A model generated the notes under the pieces. It saw only the letters and a list, made by a program, of their open reading frames with translations, had not been told where the DNA came from and ran no database searches. Made by a program: the position numbers and the translations under genes. A stretch of DNA of 64,000 nucleotides, taken from Brachypodium distachyon (Eukaryota; Streptophyta; Magnoliopsida; Poales; Poaceae). Positions 44,512 to 55,049 of this stretch are shown here, one piece after another (position 1 is the first letter of the stretch; each line of letters opens with the position of its first letter). The stretch lies in NCBI RefSeq assembly GCF_000005505.3, contig NC_016132.3:34114914-34178913 (forward strand), written 5' to 3'.

Positions 44512-47306
44512 CCCTCGCGCATGGCAAGGCTGCATGCAGTAGCAGCGCTAGCCCTGGCGTCATCAGCAAGCCCAGCAGCCACACTAGCGGCCAGCTCGTC
44601 AACGTCCACATCGGAAGTACCCACAAAAACACCTGAACCAGACACATGCACAACGGAAGCATGCTGAACAGGGCCAGCTACTTGGTTGACTTCAGAACGT
44701 CCAACATGCACAGCAGATGGATGCACTGGAACAACATTTGAAGCAAGCAAAACAATTTTTTCTGTCTCCACCACGACGCCAGACGAAGGGCTTGACCCCC
44801 CAAAGCGAGGACGTGGAGCACGAGGAGTAACTGCCCAGTCCGAAAAATCCACCTCAACATCCCCCACCTGAAAACGTGAAGATTGCATATGGGTGGATGG
44901 AGGATGCATATTCTCCGGAGTTGGTTCCTTAGCCGTAGAGGCCGTGTTCTTTGCCCTTTTATTATGCTTATCCAAATTATCATCATCACTGTCATGAGAT
45001 TTGTCATTAGACTCATCATCACGCTTCATAGGAGTGGTATTGACACTAGGATCCACTTGGAAATTCTCAGGTTCCAAAGAAAATTGAAGCACATACCCAA
45101 TCTTTGCAACCGCAACATCCACGTCGACCGGAAAGAGTGTGGGGTCCAGCACCGTAACCTTGATGCGAACGATCCCTCTCTTCCAGAAGCAGTGCATATC
45201 AACATCTTCGGTGACACCGATCACAGAACCAACCGCCCACATCCCAAGAAAATGTTTCAAGGATGGAGGCACGCCTCTTACATGCACCCAGACAGTGTGC
45301 AAGTAGAAGGCGGGTGGAACCTCGTTGGAAATCCACTCGCCAAATTCCAACGAGACCTGATGTGACTTCAGACGAATTTCCCAGATTAACAACCCGCTGA
45401 AGTTCCTCTTGTGAGGGAAAAGCCACCACAAAAGCATTATTGCCATGGGGGATTGCCTTCCAAGTCCAGGAACTACTAGCCGGAATCAAACGACGAAGCT
45501 CCGCCTCGAGCACCTCAACCGAATAGCACCTCCTGACACAGAAACCAAGGCGGTAGGAGATATGCTCGATGCAACCCCATTACCAGCCATTGCTTCTTCG
45601 AGAATCTGAAAAAAAAAACATTTTGTCACCACCATAGCCACATAATCGTGCAGTAGGACGGGGCATTTTCAGAATTGGGCACCGGAGCTCATTGTGATCA
45701 ATTTTATCACACACCACGTAGTAAACATGAACAGGACAATCTTTTGTCACATGCTCTTTGGAGTTACAGCACCAACAAATCAATTTTTTCTTTTTCTCTT
45801 TAGCAGCAAAACATTGACGATCCTCACCGGTAGGATGACGAAGGGGAGCAGTAGATGATGCAAGCGTCTGGGGCGGCTGGCGACCACGCTGGGCAGCCAA
45901 CCCTGAAGCTACGCCACCGGGAGCCACACCTGGTGAGCTCCTCGGACCAGCACCAAAAGAGAACCCTGCGCCACCAGAGGCGCTGCCCTGACCGAAGATC
46001 GTAGGCGGCAGTGCTGAAAAGGACGACACCACCGGAGCAGACGGCCGAGGAGCCGCCCCCGGTTGGAAGCCGCGCCCCTGGAAGCCACGGCGACCGCCCC
46101 GCTCATCATCCGGCCGCGAGGCAGCTGAAAATGCCCCCCCACCGCCGGGAGAGTGCGGCCAGCACCTGCCGCTGGAACCGCGCAGCCACCTCCTGAGGGC
46201 AGAGGCGCACGACCACCGGAGCTTGAAGACTCACCATCATCGGCAAAAACTGCCTTTCCTCAACCACCGCCTGCGCCAGACATGACAACGTCGACAAAAG
46301 ATCGAGAGAAAGGGAAAGAAGAGCAAACCGAATGGCGTCGATGACGAGCCCAATTATGATCGAACAAGTCCCGCAGGCTGGCCTTGAATCTTGGGCGGAG
46401 ATGGGCACCCGCGACGGCCCCACCACCAGAGGAGGGCATGCCAGTCACGGAAGAGCGATGTGCCCGATCCGAGCCCGAGAAATCCGCATCGCCTGCGCTT
46501 TGATTGAGTTGCCGATAGGAGATTGAGGGAGTTTCCAAAGTTGAAGCGCAGATTCCGCTGCTTGCCAAAGGCGCCCGATCCAGGATGGTCCCAGGTCCCT
46601 AAGATGACGCAACGGTACCCACCCGAACAGGCCGCCCCGGAGACAAGGAGGGCTGCGACGGACTGGATGTCGGCCTGACCATGGCTGGAAGGAAATCGCC
46701 GAGGACCACCGGCGAAGCAGATCGGCGCAGAAGCAGCCCCCACCATGGACGGAGCCACTTGCGGCCAACATTCCATCGCACCGGCAGACGCCGCGGACGG
46801 ATGAGCAGCGGGCCTCCTCGCGTGCGCACGTGCCGCGGGCTTACCTGTGACGATGGTGGCAGAGAGCAGGATGGAACGGCCGCGGCAGCCTCGACACCAG
46901 CATCCGCCTCGGCCTCAGCTTCAGAGTCCGACCGCTCCCAGAACCTCGAATCTCGAGTTGGAAAGCCCACAAAGGACCATAACTCGTCGTGCAGTTCGGC
47001 ATCCGTCAGCACCGTGCGACGGCCGTCCAGCTCTGCCTCAGAAACGGCTGACGCTGCCTCGGCATCGTAGCCGGCCGCCAGCACAGAGCGAACCACAGCG
47101 ACAGACCCACCGGGCTTAGGCAGTTGAGAAGAAACAGCCTCATCGACGACCCCAAAGGCAAGGCAAGCGAAGCGCGATCCTCCCGGCGACGGAAGCACGG
47201 CCGCAGGAGCAAGGGTGAGACGCCGGCCACGGCGGCCGCGGTGCCCAGCGAGGCCAGGGCCCTCCGGCGAGTCGCCCTCCGAAACGCCAGTAGCCGTTAG
47301 AGGCAT

Positions 47307-48009
47307 CCTCGCGCTCTCATTGCTTCAATGCGAGTAGTCTCGCCGTCATGTTGTAGTTGGCACTCATTAAGGCCCTGTTCGTTTCAACTATTTCCCCACA
47401 AGACCAAGGGGATTGGCAGGGATTGAGGAGGATTTTAGTTCACCTTCCCCTTAATCCCTCTCAATCCACAGGGAACCTGCTGCAAACGAACGAGGCCTAA
47501 GAGGGTGGTTTCCATTACCTCCGCGTGGCAAAAATATATCTGAATCTCTGTCAGGGAGCGAGTACATGTGGGTGATGACGTTGTGTTCGATAGCATCACA
47601 ATCACCTAGTTACTTTGGTCAGGGATGGATGGAGAGACGGACAGACCAGCAATGCTGATCAGCACAATCGATGGCGAGACTACTCATATTGTTTGGTCTG
47701 ATGGCTCTGTACGTCTTACACCATCAGAGATCTTGGCAATCTAGAGTTCGTGTTATTTTGTTACGTCTCCAGTAGTCTAGTCACACAACAACAAAGGGGT
47801 CCATACTAGAACAAGATAGATTGTATTATATATGGCTGATCCTATCTACTTATATGGATCATTTAGAGGATGCCATACGATTCATTCCTGTGTGCAATGA
47901 GGCCGCTTAATTAATGGAGCAGGCTTGATTGATTAATTGCCTGGATTATGCTGGTAAAACTATATATTCTCTCTCCGTTCGAAATAAGAAGGACCGCACT
48001 ATACAGCAG
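47307..48009. other. Spacer with one MITE
   Basis: No gene. The Harbinger-like MITE at 47371 and a single Stowaway-like end (CTCTCTCCGTTCGAAATAAG at about 47970) are the only recognised items. Confidence 0.45.
47371..47497. mobile_element. Tourist/Harbinger-like MITE
   Basis: TAA on both sides (47368-47370, 47498-47500). Ends GGCCCTGTTCGTTT and AAACGAACGAGGCC are near-perfect inverted repeats. Length 127 bp; no coding capacity. Confidence 0.87.
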
Positions 48010-49990
48010 CCGTATGGCACCTAACATAGGTATCGCACGCTTTTTCCCGTGCGCTTGATGCTAAGGGGAAGAGGATGCTACAGCATCAACACGTGCACAT
48101 TTAAATGAAAACTAGAAAATTTAGAAAGTTGTGTAGCTCAAAGCATATACCCGATTTGTAATCCGTTTTCACCGTTGACTTTCTATCGACGAGAGCTTCG
48201 AAACAAGATCCCGGTTGGCTACGTTTCGGCGACTTTTTTCCCCGAACTCAAAGTTACCAACCATAAACAAGTTAGTTACCGGACCTATTCGCAGTTAGTT
48301 ATCAGATTGTAAACTATAGTTGAGTTGTTTAAATGATTTTTTAGAGCTCCAAAGTTACCATGCAGTAATAACTGAGTTATCGAGCTATTCGCGATTGATT
48401 CTATGGCTAATTTTCAAGCTTAAAAGTTACCTGCCAATACTATGTGAGTTATCGGGCTATTCACGAGTGGGTTCAACGCTATATCTTGCTAGACATGTTT
48501 GGTTACTTTTTTCCTGAATTTAATAGTTACCCAGCCAGTGCTATGTAAGTTACCGGACTACTCATAACAAAGTTATCGGCTTCTAAAATTAATTTCGGTA
48601 AAAGAAAAAATTTGAGAGCTTTTCCAAATTTAAAAGTTGTCAACTGGTAAGAGTATGAGTTATCAGACTGTCCTCAAGTAGTTACCAACATCAAAACTAG
48701 ACCTCAATGGAGTATGTTTTAATAGCTCTTAAGCTTGAAAGTTACCATACCACAAATACATGAGCTATGGTACTATTCAGAAAGGATTTGACTACGTCCG
48801 GCCATGCAGTAGCTATATACGGATCCATCCCAAGCATGCACACCATGCATTAAGAGACCACTTGCATGTCTCCTTTGCATGCAAGCAAGTAAAAGACAAA
48901 AATAATGACGCATGCTCATGTCAACCCAGATTTTTTTGTGATAATAAAAAAATTCAAAATGTTTTGGCTCTTAGGCAACACAACAGATTACGATCTGTTT
49001 TCACCTAGAGTTTGTGATGACGAGGACTTCAAAACTAGATCTCACTAGGGTATGCTACGGCAACTTTGTTTTTCGAGCTCAAAAGTTACCAACCAGTAAT
49101 ACATGAGTTACCAAACATGTACACAAGAAGTTATCGGCTTCAGAAACTAGATCATCCTTCGAACACTTAGGTAACTTGAAATAGCTTAGTAATTACAATG
49201 GTACCATGGTCATGAGCAGCAATACGAACAACCTGGTAACTACAACAGTGCCATGGTAACTACATCGATACCACATTAATCATTGTAACATGAAACCTAG
49301 GTAACTATATCGGTGCAAAGATGCAGGTGGTTACTTTCACCAAAAACCTGGGTAACTCGGTTAGGGTTATGGTGGTAACTGAAATATAGGTAGTTGGATA
49401 ACTATATAAGTGACACGATGAGAACTATAACCTACACGACTGGAAAAACCACATGAGTGTCACGATGGTAACTGTTAATTAAACGACTAGATAACTATTT
49501 TAGTGTGATGATGGTAACTGCAACCTAAATGACTGGATAACTACACGAGTGTCATGGTTGGATAACTGCGCGTGTGTCGTCATGGTAGTTGTAACTTTAA
49601 CGAATGAACAATTCACTTGGGTATGTTCTAGACTACTTTCTTTTAGTTTGGAAGTTATCAACCCATAAATGATTGAGTTACTTAACCATTCGCACTTATT
49701 TACGAGCTTAAAAACTATGACCCACTTAGGGATGCTTCGGCGACTTCATTTAAGATAAAAAGTTATCAATCGATAATACATGAGTTACCATACCAGATTA
49801 TTCACACGTAGATACAATATGTTTAGGTGAAGTTTTTTCAAACTTGGAAGTTACCAACGAGTAAATATACGAGTTACCAAGCTATTTAATGTGTAGTTAT
49901 TGGGTTCAAAACACTAGATCTTACTTGGTAACTACATCACTGTCATAGTGATGGACAAATCGGTAACAACATAAGTGAGATGGTGATAAC
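48010..49990. repeat. Degenerate GTTACC-rich repeat field with strand switch
   Basis: Diverged units carry AAAGTTACCAACC.., GAGTTACCGG.. and TTATCGGCTTC. A larger block (GATCTGTTTTCACC.., GACGA.., CGGCGACTTT) recurs near 48170-48240, 48990-49070 and 49730. From about 49170 to 49600 the same core appears inverted (GGTAACTACA.., GATGGTAACTG), then returns to GTTACC. No coding frame. It is likely the inside of a large non-coding transposon; class unknown. Confidence 0.6.
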
Positions 49991-50207
49991 TATAAGCTGG
50001 ACTTGCTACGGTGGTTAACTACTACATAAACGGCTGGGACACTAAACCATTGCTTTAGTGAACTAACTACTAAACAATAACCTAGCACAACAAATAAAGT
50101 TCCTATTGAGCACATCGCATAGACGTACAGGAAATGCCTTGTCAATAAGAAAGACAATGAAAAGAAGAAGCTATGGATCAAAATAGACACTCGCCGCAGC
50201 AACAAGT

Positions 50208-50363
50208 AGGGGCGGAGCCAATGCATAGCCGTTGGTGTCAATTGACACGAAAGATTTCTTACCGTTCTTCTTTGAGATAGCAAAGCACAATTACAAATAT
50301 TCAATGACACCTATATATTTAGCACACTGACACCAATGATTATCTTTTCTGGTTTCGCCACTG
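50208..50363. mobile_element. hAT-type MITE
   Basis: Perfect 8-bp duplication GCAACAAG (50200-50207, 50364-50371). TIR TAGGGGCGGAGCCA pairs with TGGTTTCGCCACTG. The inner GGTGTCA words are also inverted. 156 bp, non-coding. Confidence 0.9.
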
Positions 50364-50371
50364 GCAACAAG

Positions 50372-51370
50372 AATACACCCGAGCTTTCATTTCATCGAAC
50401 ACCTCCCGTGCATAGAATAAACCCGAGCCACTATTTCATCAAACACCTCCAGTGCATCAAACAACTTCCCTAGTAGCACTCCAACAAAACAAACTTAAGC
50501 TCACTGTAGAACTGTTGGAGGCAAAGGAGAAATTACACACCAATCATCAATGCATCTGCAGCCAAAACGTACCCACCAATTCCTCACTTCAAGCTCCTGG
50601 TAGGCTGCAGCCTGCAGCCACCGTATTTGCCTAAAAAAACATGTCGGGCACCAGCAGGTCCATGATTTCAGTGCTAGAAACATTACCGATGCTTAGTGTG
50701 GCAGTGCTCTAGTCGAGGAAGTGAACAAGGAAGGTGTTGTGGATGTGACCGGCAAGCATTGGCTCGAAGACCAGGAGAAAATACCACCCCAAGGCATCCT
50801 CGTCGAGGAGTTGGAGGTGGTACACAGCCTGACAGGCACCACCTGGCGAGCTGGTCTCGAGACCCCTCCATTGGCTCCGACATCACCACCGCCACTCTCG
50901 TGGGTTAGGTCCACCTCCATTCCTCTCCACCAGGAAGGACCTCAAATCAGCTCTTCCAACGACGTGCATGACATCCGGGGCAGTATGCAGAGAAGAGGCA
51001 CAAGGGAGAGGAGTGAAGGAGGATCCCAGGGAGGAGGCGACGGGGGAAGGAGGACCTCGGGGAGGCGGCGGCGCTCGGAGGGAGATCCTGGACAGGGGCA
51101 GCGCGGGCAGGAGGAAGCATGGGGAAAAGTATCCCGTGGAGGGGTGTTGCATGGAGAGATGCAATCGTGTGATTTTGGATGGGGATTGAACGGAGCAAAG
51201 CACGGTTGCGGGTAAGCGCAGTTCACATACGGCAGGAAAATAGATTCTCCGAGATAAGAATGTAGACAAATTCACGTCACTTATTTAGGACGAAGGGAGT
51301 AATTAAGACGGGATCAACATATAATCATCTGTTGGATCTGCAACAGTGTTGAAGTTGAGATCATTGGGGA
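50372..51370. other. Spacer with a GC-rich open stretch
   Basis: A + frame at 50721-51215 and overlapping minus frames are Gly/Arg- or Pro/Ser-rich, and I recognise no family. The first 40 residues of the + frame (MNKEGVVDVTGKHWLEDQEK..) have balanced composition and could be a gene remnant. A MITE-like end (ACTTATTTAGGACGAAGGGAG) lies at about 51280. Confidence 0.35.
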
Positions 51371-51660
51371 TTAGGAAGACGTGGAAGGAGCAGGGGGCAG
51401 TCGCCGCCATGGAGCACGTTGCAGATTAGGATGCCGTTGCCCCAGTCGACGAATGCCGCCGCTGCCAACGGTGATCGCCTTGTCCACCACGTAGTTAAGC
51501 TCGTTGCGGCCGTCAGCTAGGCAATCGGCATCTGATGGCAAGACAAGCTTCTTGAGGGTCCAAGCTCCCGTCTCGAAGGCTCGGAGCTGAACACGTAGAG
51601 CTCGAAGTCTAATCCTTTCGGCCATCCTTGATTAGTACAGCGATGTCGTAGCCGCCGCCA
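51371..51660 (-). pseudogene. DUF1618-type gene remnant
   Basis: Minus-strand pieces in different frames read LDFELYVFSSE, TGAWTLKKLVLP, ELNYVVDKAITVG and FVDWGNGILICNVL. They follow the order of grass DUF1618 proteins (LYVFSS.., W..K.., VVDK.. VG, WVDLWRGILxCDVL). At least two frame changes are needed and both ends are missing, so it is a decayed fragment. Confidence 0.62.
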
Positions 51661-52151
51661 AGAGTAAGTGCGCTCTTGTTGTTCTCTGCATCACTACCTC
51701 AATCGGTTTCCTACATTGTAAAAATTGCTGAGAATGTCTCAGAAAATATGATGGTCCAAACATACAGCAAATGCCCAGTTCGGAACACACAGACATGAAT
51801 TGTGAGATCCAATTCCGAAATGAAATGAAGTCAGCAGTTATCTTGAAAGATTTCCTGTTGGGCCGGCATAAACTAAACGGAATACCTTGGACATGCAGTG
51901 CATCTATCCCATGGCCAAAAAATGGGACGTCATAGAAACCCATTCTACCAGCTCCTCCTGGTTTTGCTTAGTTCCAGTTTCAGACCAACAACACATGAAC
52001 TAAATTTCAGCATAACAATTAACACGTGAAACAAGATATCTTAAGGAAACGATAACAGTAACTGAAGGCGAGCGATAGAAGAAAAGAGCCACTGATACAT
52101 AAACAATTTTTAGAGGAGAGACCATACATATATAGCACGCAACATGAACCA

Positions 52152-55049
52152 CTAGCTCTTCAGGTTCACGGCGCTGGCCTCCTTCGACTTCCCCTGGAGG
52201 ACGCTGCTTTCGGATGCCGAACTGTACTTCTCCTCCGACGATGCCTCGGTCAGGACCGAGCCGACCTTCCAGTACTTCCCGTCCCCGGCGCCCCACTTGT
52301 CCCCCTTGCCCTGCGATGCTGCTGGCTCCTCGCCATCCGAGCTCGAGACAGAAACCTCCCTCCAGGTGCTCCACATCCTGAGCATTATATACAGCAGAGC
52401 CATGCACACCGTGGCCGAGACAATAGCGATGGCCGCCACGATGCCTGATACCATCGCGCTTGGCAGCCGCCTACCGTTCGCTCCACACGCTGGCAATGGA
52501 GTGCCGCAGAGCTCGTCATTGCCAGCGTAGGATGCGGCCGGGAAGCTGGACAGCACGGTAGGTATGGCACCTGAGAGGAGGTTGTCAGACAAGTTCAGGT
52601 GGTTCAGGCTGGTGAGCTGCAGCAACGAGGATGGTATCTGCCCATGGAGCTGGTTGGAGGACAGGTTCAGCCGTTCCAGCTTAATGAGGTTGCCAAGGGA
52701 CGTCGGAATCTGACCGGACAGCCTGTTCCGGCTAAGGTCTAGCATCACCTGGAGCTCCGAAAGCTGCCCGAGCTCTGGCGGGATAGGTCCCTCCAGTGAG
52801 TTCTCCGACAGGCTCAGCTCGTAGAGCTTGTTGCACTGCCGAAGCGTTGGCGGTATGACACCGGTGAGCCTGTTCTTCTGCAGGTTCAGAACGTTCAGAG
52901 ATGTGAGCCTTCCAATCTCCTGCGGAATGTTACCAGAGAGATGGTTGTCCCTCAGAGACAGCTTGATCAGGCTGGAGCAGTTGCCGAGCTCCACAGGTAT
53001 GTTGCCAGTCAATGCATTCGACGAGAGGTCGAGCTCTCCAAGGGACCGCAGACTGCCAAGCCAAGAAGGCACGGCTCCTGTCAGACTGTTTCCTTCAAGA
53101 TTCAGACGGGTGAGCTGCAAGCAGTTGGAGAGCTCTTCCGGTATATCACCGGAGAGGTTGTTGGATGAGAGGTCAAGCATCTTGAGCTGCGTCAGGTTGC
53201 CCAACTCAGCCGGGATTGCACCGGCGAGCCGGTTGCCAGCCAGCTGGAGGCGGACCATATTCCTCGACCGTGCAACTGCTGTTGGGATGATGCCAGAGAA
53301 GCTGTTGTCCGTGAGCACCAGCACAGCGAGGGAGCTCGATCCCAGAAGAGGGACAACACTGCCGTTGAACCGGTTGTGCGAGATGTTGATCACTGTCAAA
53401 TTCTTGATCTCGAACAGCTCCTCCGGAAGGGGCCCCTCAAGCGAGTTGTTGTACAGGGTGATGACGCTAAGCTGGGTGAGATGCCTGAACGTGGCAGGCA
53501 ATGTGCCTGAGAGCCGATTATCCGCCAATGCCAATGCCTGCAGCCTCCTACACTCACCGAGGCTCGCTGGTATCAAGCCAGACAAATCATTCTGCCGGAG
53601 CTGAAGGACTGCTAGGTTCTTGAGGTTCCCAATCCTCTCAGGGATAGACCCATGGAAGTGGTTGCCGAAAAAGTCCACCTCTTCCAAGCTCGTGCAGTTG
53701 GTGATCTCATCAGGTATGGTCCCAGACATCTGATTCTCGTAGAGGAACAACATCGTCAGCCTCTGCAGCCGGCCGATCTCCGGTGGGATCACGCCGGTGA
53801 GGCCATTGTGGTAAAGGGACAGTACCTCCAGATTGCTTAAGTTGCCTATCTGAGGCGGCAGAATGCCGGTAAGGCTGTTGTTGTGCAGCACAAGGTTGAC
53901 AAGGTTCGACAACCGGTCGATCTCTGAAGGAATCTCTCCAGTGAGGCTGTTGTTCGATGCATCAATGGATCGTAGAGAAATGCAGCTGAGCAGCTCCTCA
54001 ATGCCTCCTTCGAGGTTGTTGCCGGCAAGGAACAGGTTCTCCAAGCTTGAGTTCCCAGGGCAGAGACCTTCAGGAATGGTGCCCTCAAGGAGATTGTCAG
54101 ACAGCACAAGGTACTTCAGGTTCTTCAGCTGTGACGTGGAGATGCTGATCTCTCCAGAAATGTTGTTCTTGGACAAGTCTAGAACCTGCAGCTGGCTCAG
54201 CTTGTTCAGATCTTCCGGGATGGCGCCGGTCAGACTGTTGCCAAGCAGGTTGAGGTATGTCAAGCTTGAAAGGTTCCCAATCTCCGCTGGAATCACACCA
54301 GAAAACTGATTGTTTGCAAGGTTGAGAGACTGGAGAGGACTCAGGCTGCCAATGAAGGAGGGAATGATGCCCCCCAGCCTATTATCAGCCACTGACAGAA
54401 CACACAGATTTGCACAACCGCCAAGCTGCTCTGGGATGCTCCCAGTGAGAGTGTTGTTATCCAAGACCAGCTGCTGCAGGTTCTTCAGGTTGCCAATCTG
54501 GTAGGGAATAGAGCCACTCAGCTGACAGTAGGCGAGGGCTAATGTCTCGAGCTCTGTGCAGTTGCCAAGTTGCGGTGGTATCTCACCACGCAGCTTGTTA
54601 TCACCGATCCTGAGAACTTTTAGGTTCCCAAGGAGGCCGAGCTCCATCGGGATGGTACCGGTGAGGAAGTTGGAGTATAGGAGCAGTGTCCTGAGATTCT
54701 GCAGGTTGCCAAGCTCCGGCGGGATCGGCCCGGTGAAGGAGTTGGAGGACAAATCAATGAGCTCGATAGATATAAGGCCGGACAACGCCGGCGATATCGT
54801 GCCCGACAGGCCATATCCCGACAAGTTGAGGCCAGACACAATGCCCTCTCCTTGAAGGCATGTAACGCCATGCCAGGAACACACATCGGCCTCCGGCGAC
54901 CAGCCGGAGAGGACGCCTTGAGGATCAGTGAAACCGGACTTCACCTGCAGGAGAGTAACAGAAGCCGTGGCTGGTGTGGCTACACATGCTGGTACGAGCA
55001 GGATTCCAGAGAACAGAGATAGAAGAAGACCAAGCAGAATGGCCATCAT
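52152..55049 (-). CDS. Kinase-less LRR receptor-like protein, 965 aa
   Basis: Single exon on the minus strand, start 55049. MMAILLGLLLSLFSGILLVP is a signal peptide. An LRRNT-type cap (VKSGFTDPQGVLSGW..CSWHGVTC) follows, then a long, nearly unbroken array of plant extracellular 24-residue LRRs (LxxLxLxxNxLxGxIPxxLGN) to about residue 840, and the usual LCG box (GNDELCGTPLPAC). A single transmembrane helix (SGIVAAIAIVSATVCMALLY) comes next, then a Ser/Glu-rich cytoplasmic tail of about 75 residues ending VNLKS. There is no kinase domain. The ectodomain resembles GSO/IRK-like LRR kinases of class XI. It would act at the plasma membrane, needing a partner kinase to signal. The gene looks intact. 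Confidence 0.92.
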   Translation of the reverse strand: MMAILLGLLLSLFSGILLVPACVATPATASVTLLQVKSGFTDPQGVLSGWSPEADVCSWHGVTCLQGEGIVSGLNLSGYGLSGTISPALSGLISIELIDLSSNSFTGPIPPELGNLQNLRTLLLYSNFLTGTIPMELGLLGNLKVLRIGDNKLRGEIPPQLGNCTELETLALAYCQLSGSIPYQIGNLKNLQQLVLDNNTLTGSIPEQLGGCANLCVLSVADNRLGGIIPSFIGSLSPLQSLNLANNQFSGVIPAEIGNLSSLTYLNLLGNSLTGAIPEDLNKLSQLQVLDLSKNNISGEISISTSQLKNLKYLVLSDNLLEGTIPEGLCPGNSSLENLFLAGNNLEGGIEELLSCISLRSIDASNNSLTGEIPSEIDRLSNLVNLVLHNNSLTGILPPQIGNLSNLEVLSLYHNGLTGVIPPEIGRLQRLTMLFLYENQMSGTIPDEITNCTSLEEVDFFGNHFHGSIPERIGNLKNLAVLQLRQNDLSGLIPASLGECRRLQALALADNRLSGTLPATFRHLTQLSVITLYNNSLEGPLPEELFEIKNLTVINISHNRFNGSVVPLLGSSSLAVLVLTDNSFSGIIPTAVARSRNMVRLQLAGNRLAGAIPAELGNLTQLKMLDLSSNNLSGDIPEELSNCLQLTRLNLEGNSLTGAVPSWLGSLRSLGELDLSSNALTGNIPVELGNCSSLIKLSLRDNHLSGNIPQEIGRLTSLNVLNLQKNRLTGVIPPTLRQCNKLYELSLSENSLEGPIPPELGQLSELQVMLDLSRNRLSGQIPTSLGNLIKLERLNLSSNQLHGQIPSSLLQLTSLNHLNLSDNLLSGAIPTVLSSFPAASYAGNDELCGTPLPACGANGRRLPSAMVSGIVAAIAIVSATVCMALLYIMLRMWSTWREVSVSSSDGEEPAASQGKGDKWGAGDGKYWKVGSVLTEASSEEKYSSASESSVLQGKSKEASAVNLKS

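Larger units (their letters stand above)
34562..47306 (-). pseudogene. DUF4283/zinc-knuckle retroelement ORF split by MULE copy 2
   Basis: The minus strand starts at 47306 (MPLTATGVSEGD..), with a DELWSFVGFPTRDSRFWERS segment, then CCHC knuckles (CWCCNSKEHVTKDC near 45770; a second one lacking its first Cys). A DUF4283-like part follows (FYLHTVWVHVRGVPPSLKHF, near 45300), then an acidic linker to 44521. The reading continues beyond the MULE at 34973 with REGTQATAAG.. and ends near 34562 after RRSERTNTP..DSMAKAMRRAATRNLD. Such proteins are gag/ORF1-like products of grass retroelements. Several frameshifts occur between 46.8 and 45.4 kb, so it was already decayed or has decayed since. Confidence 0.75.
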
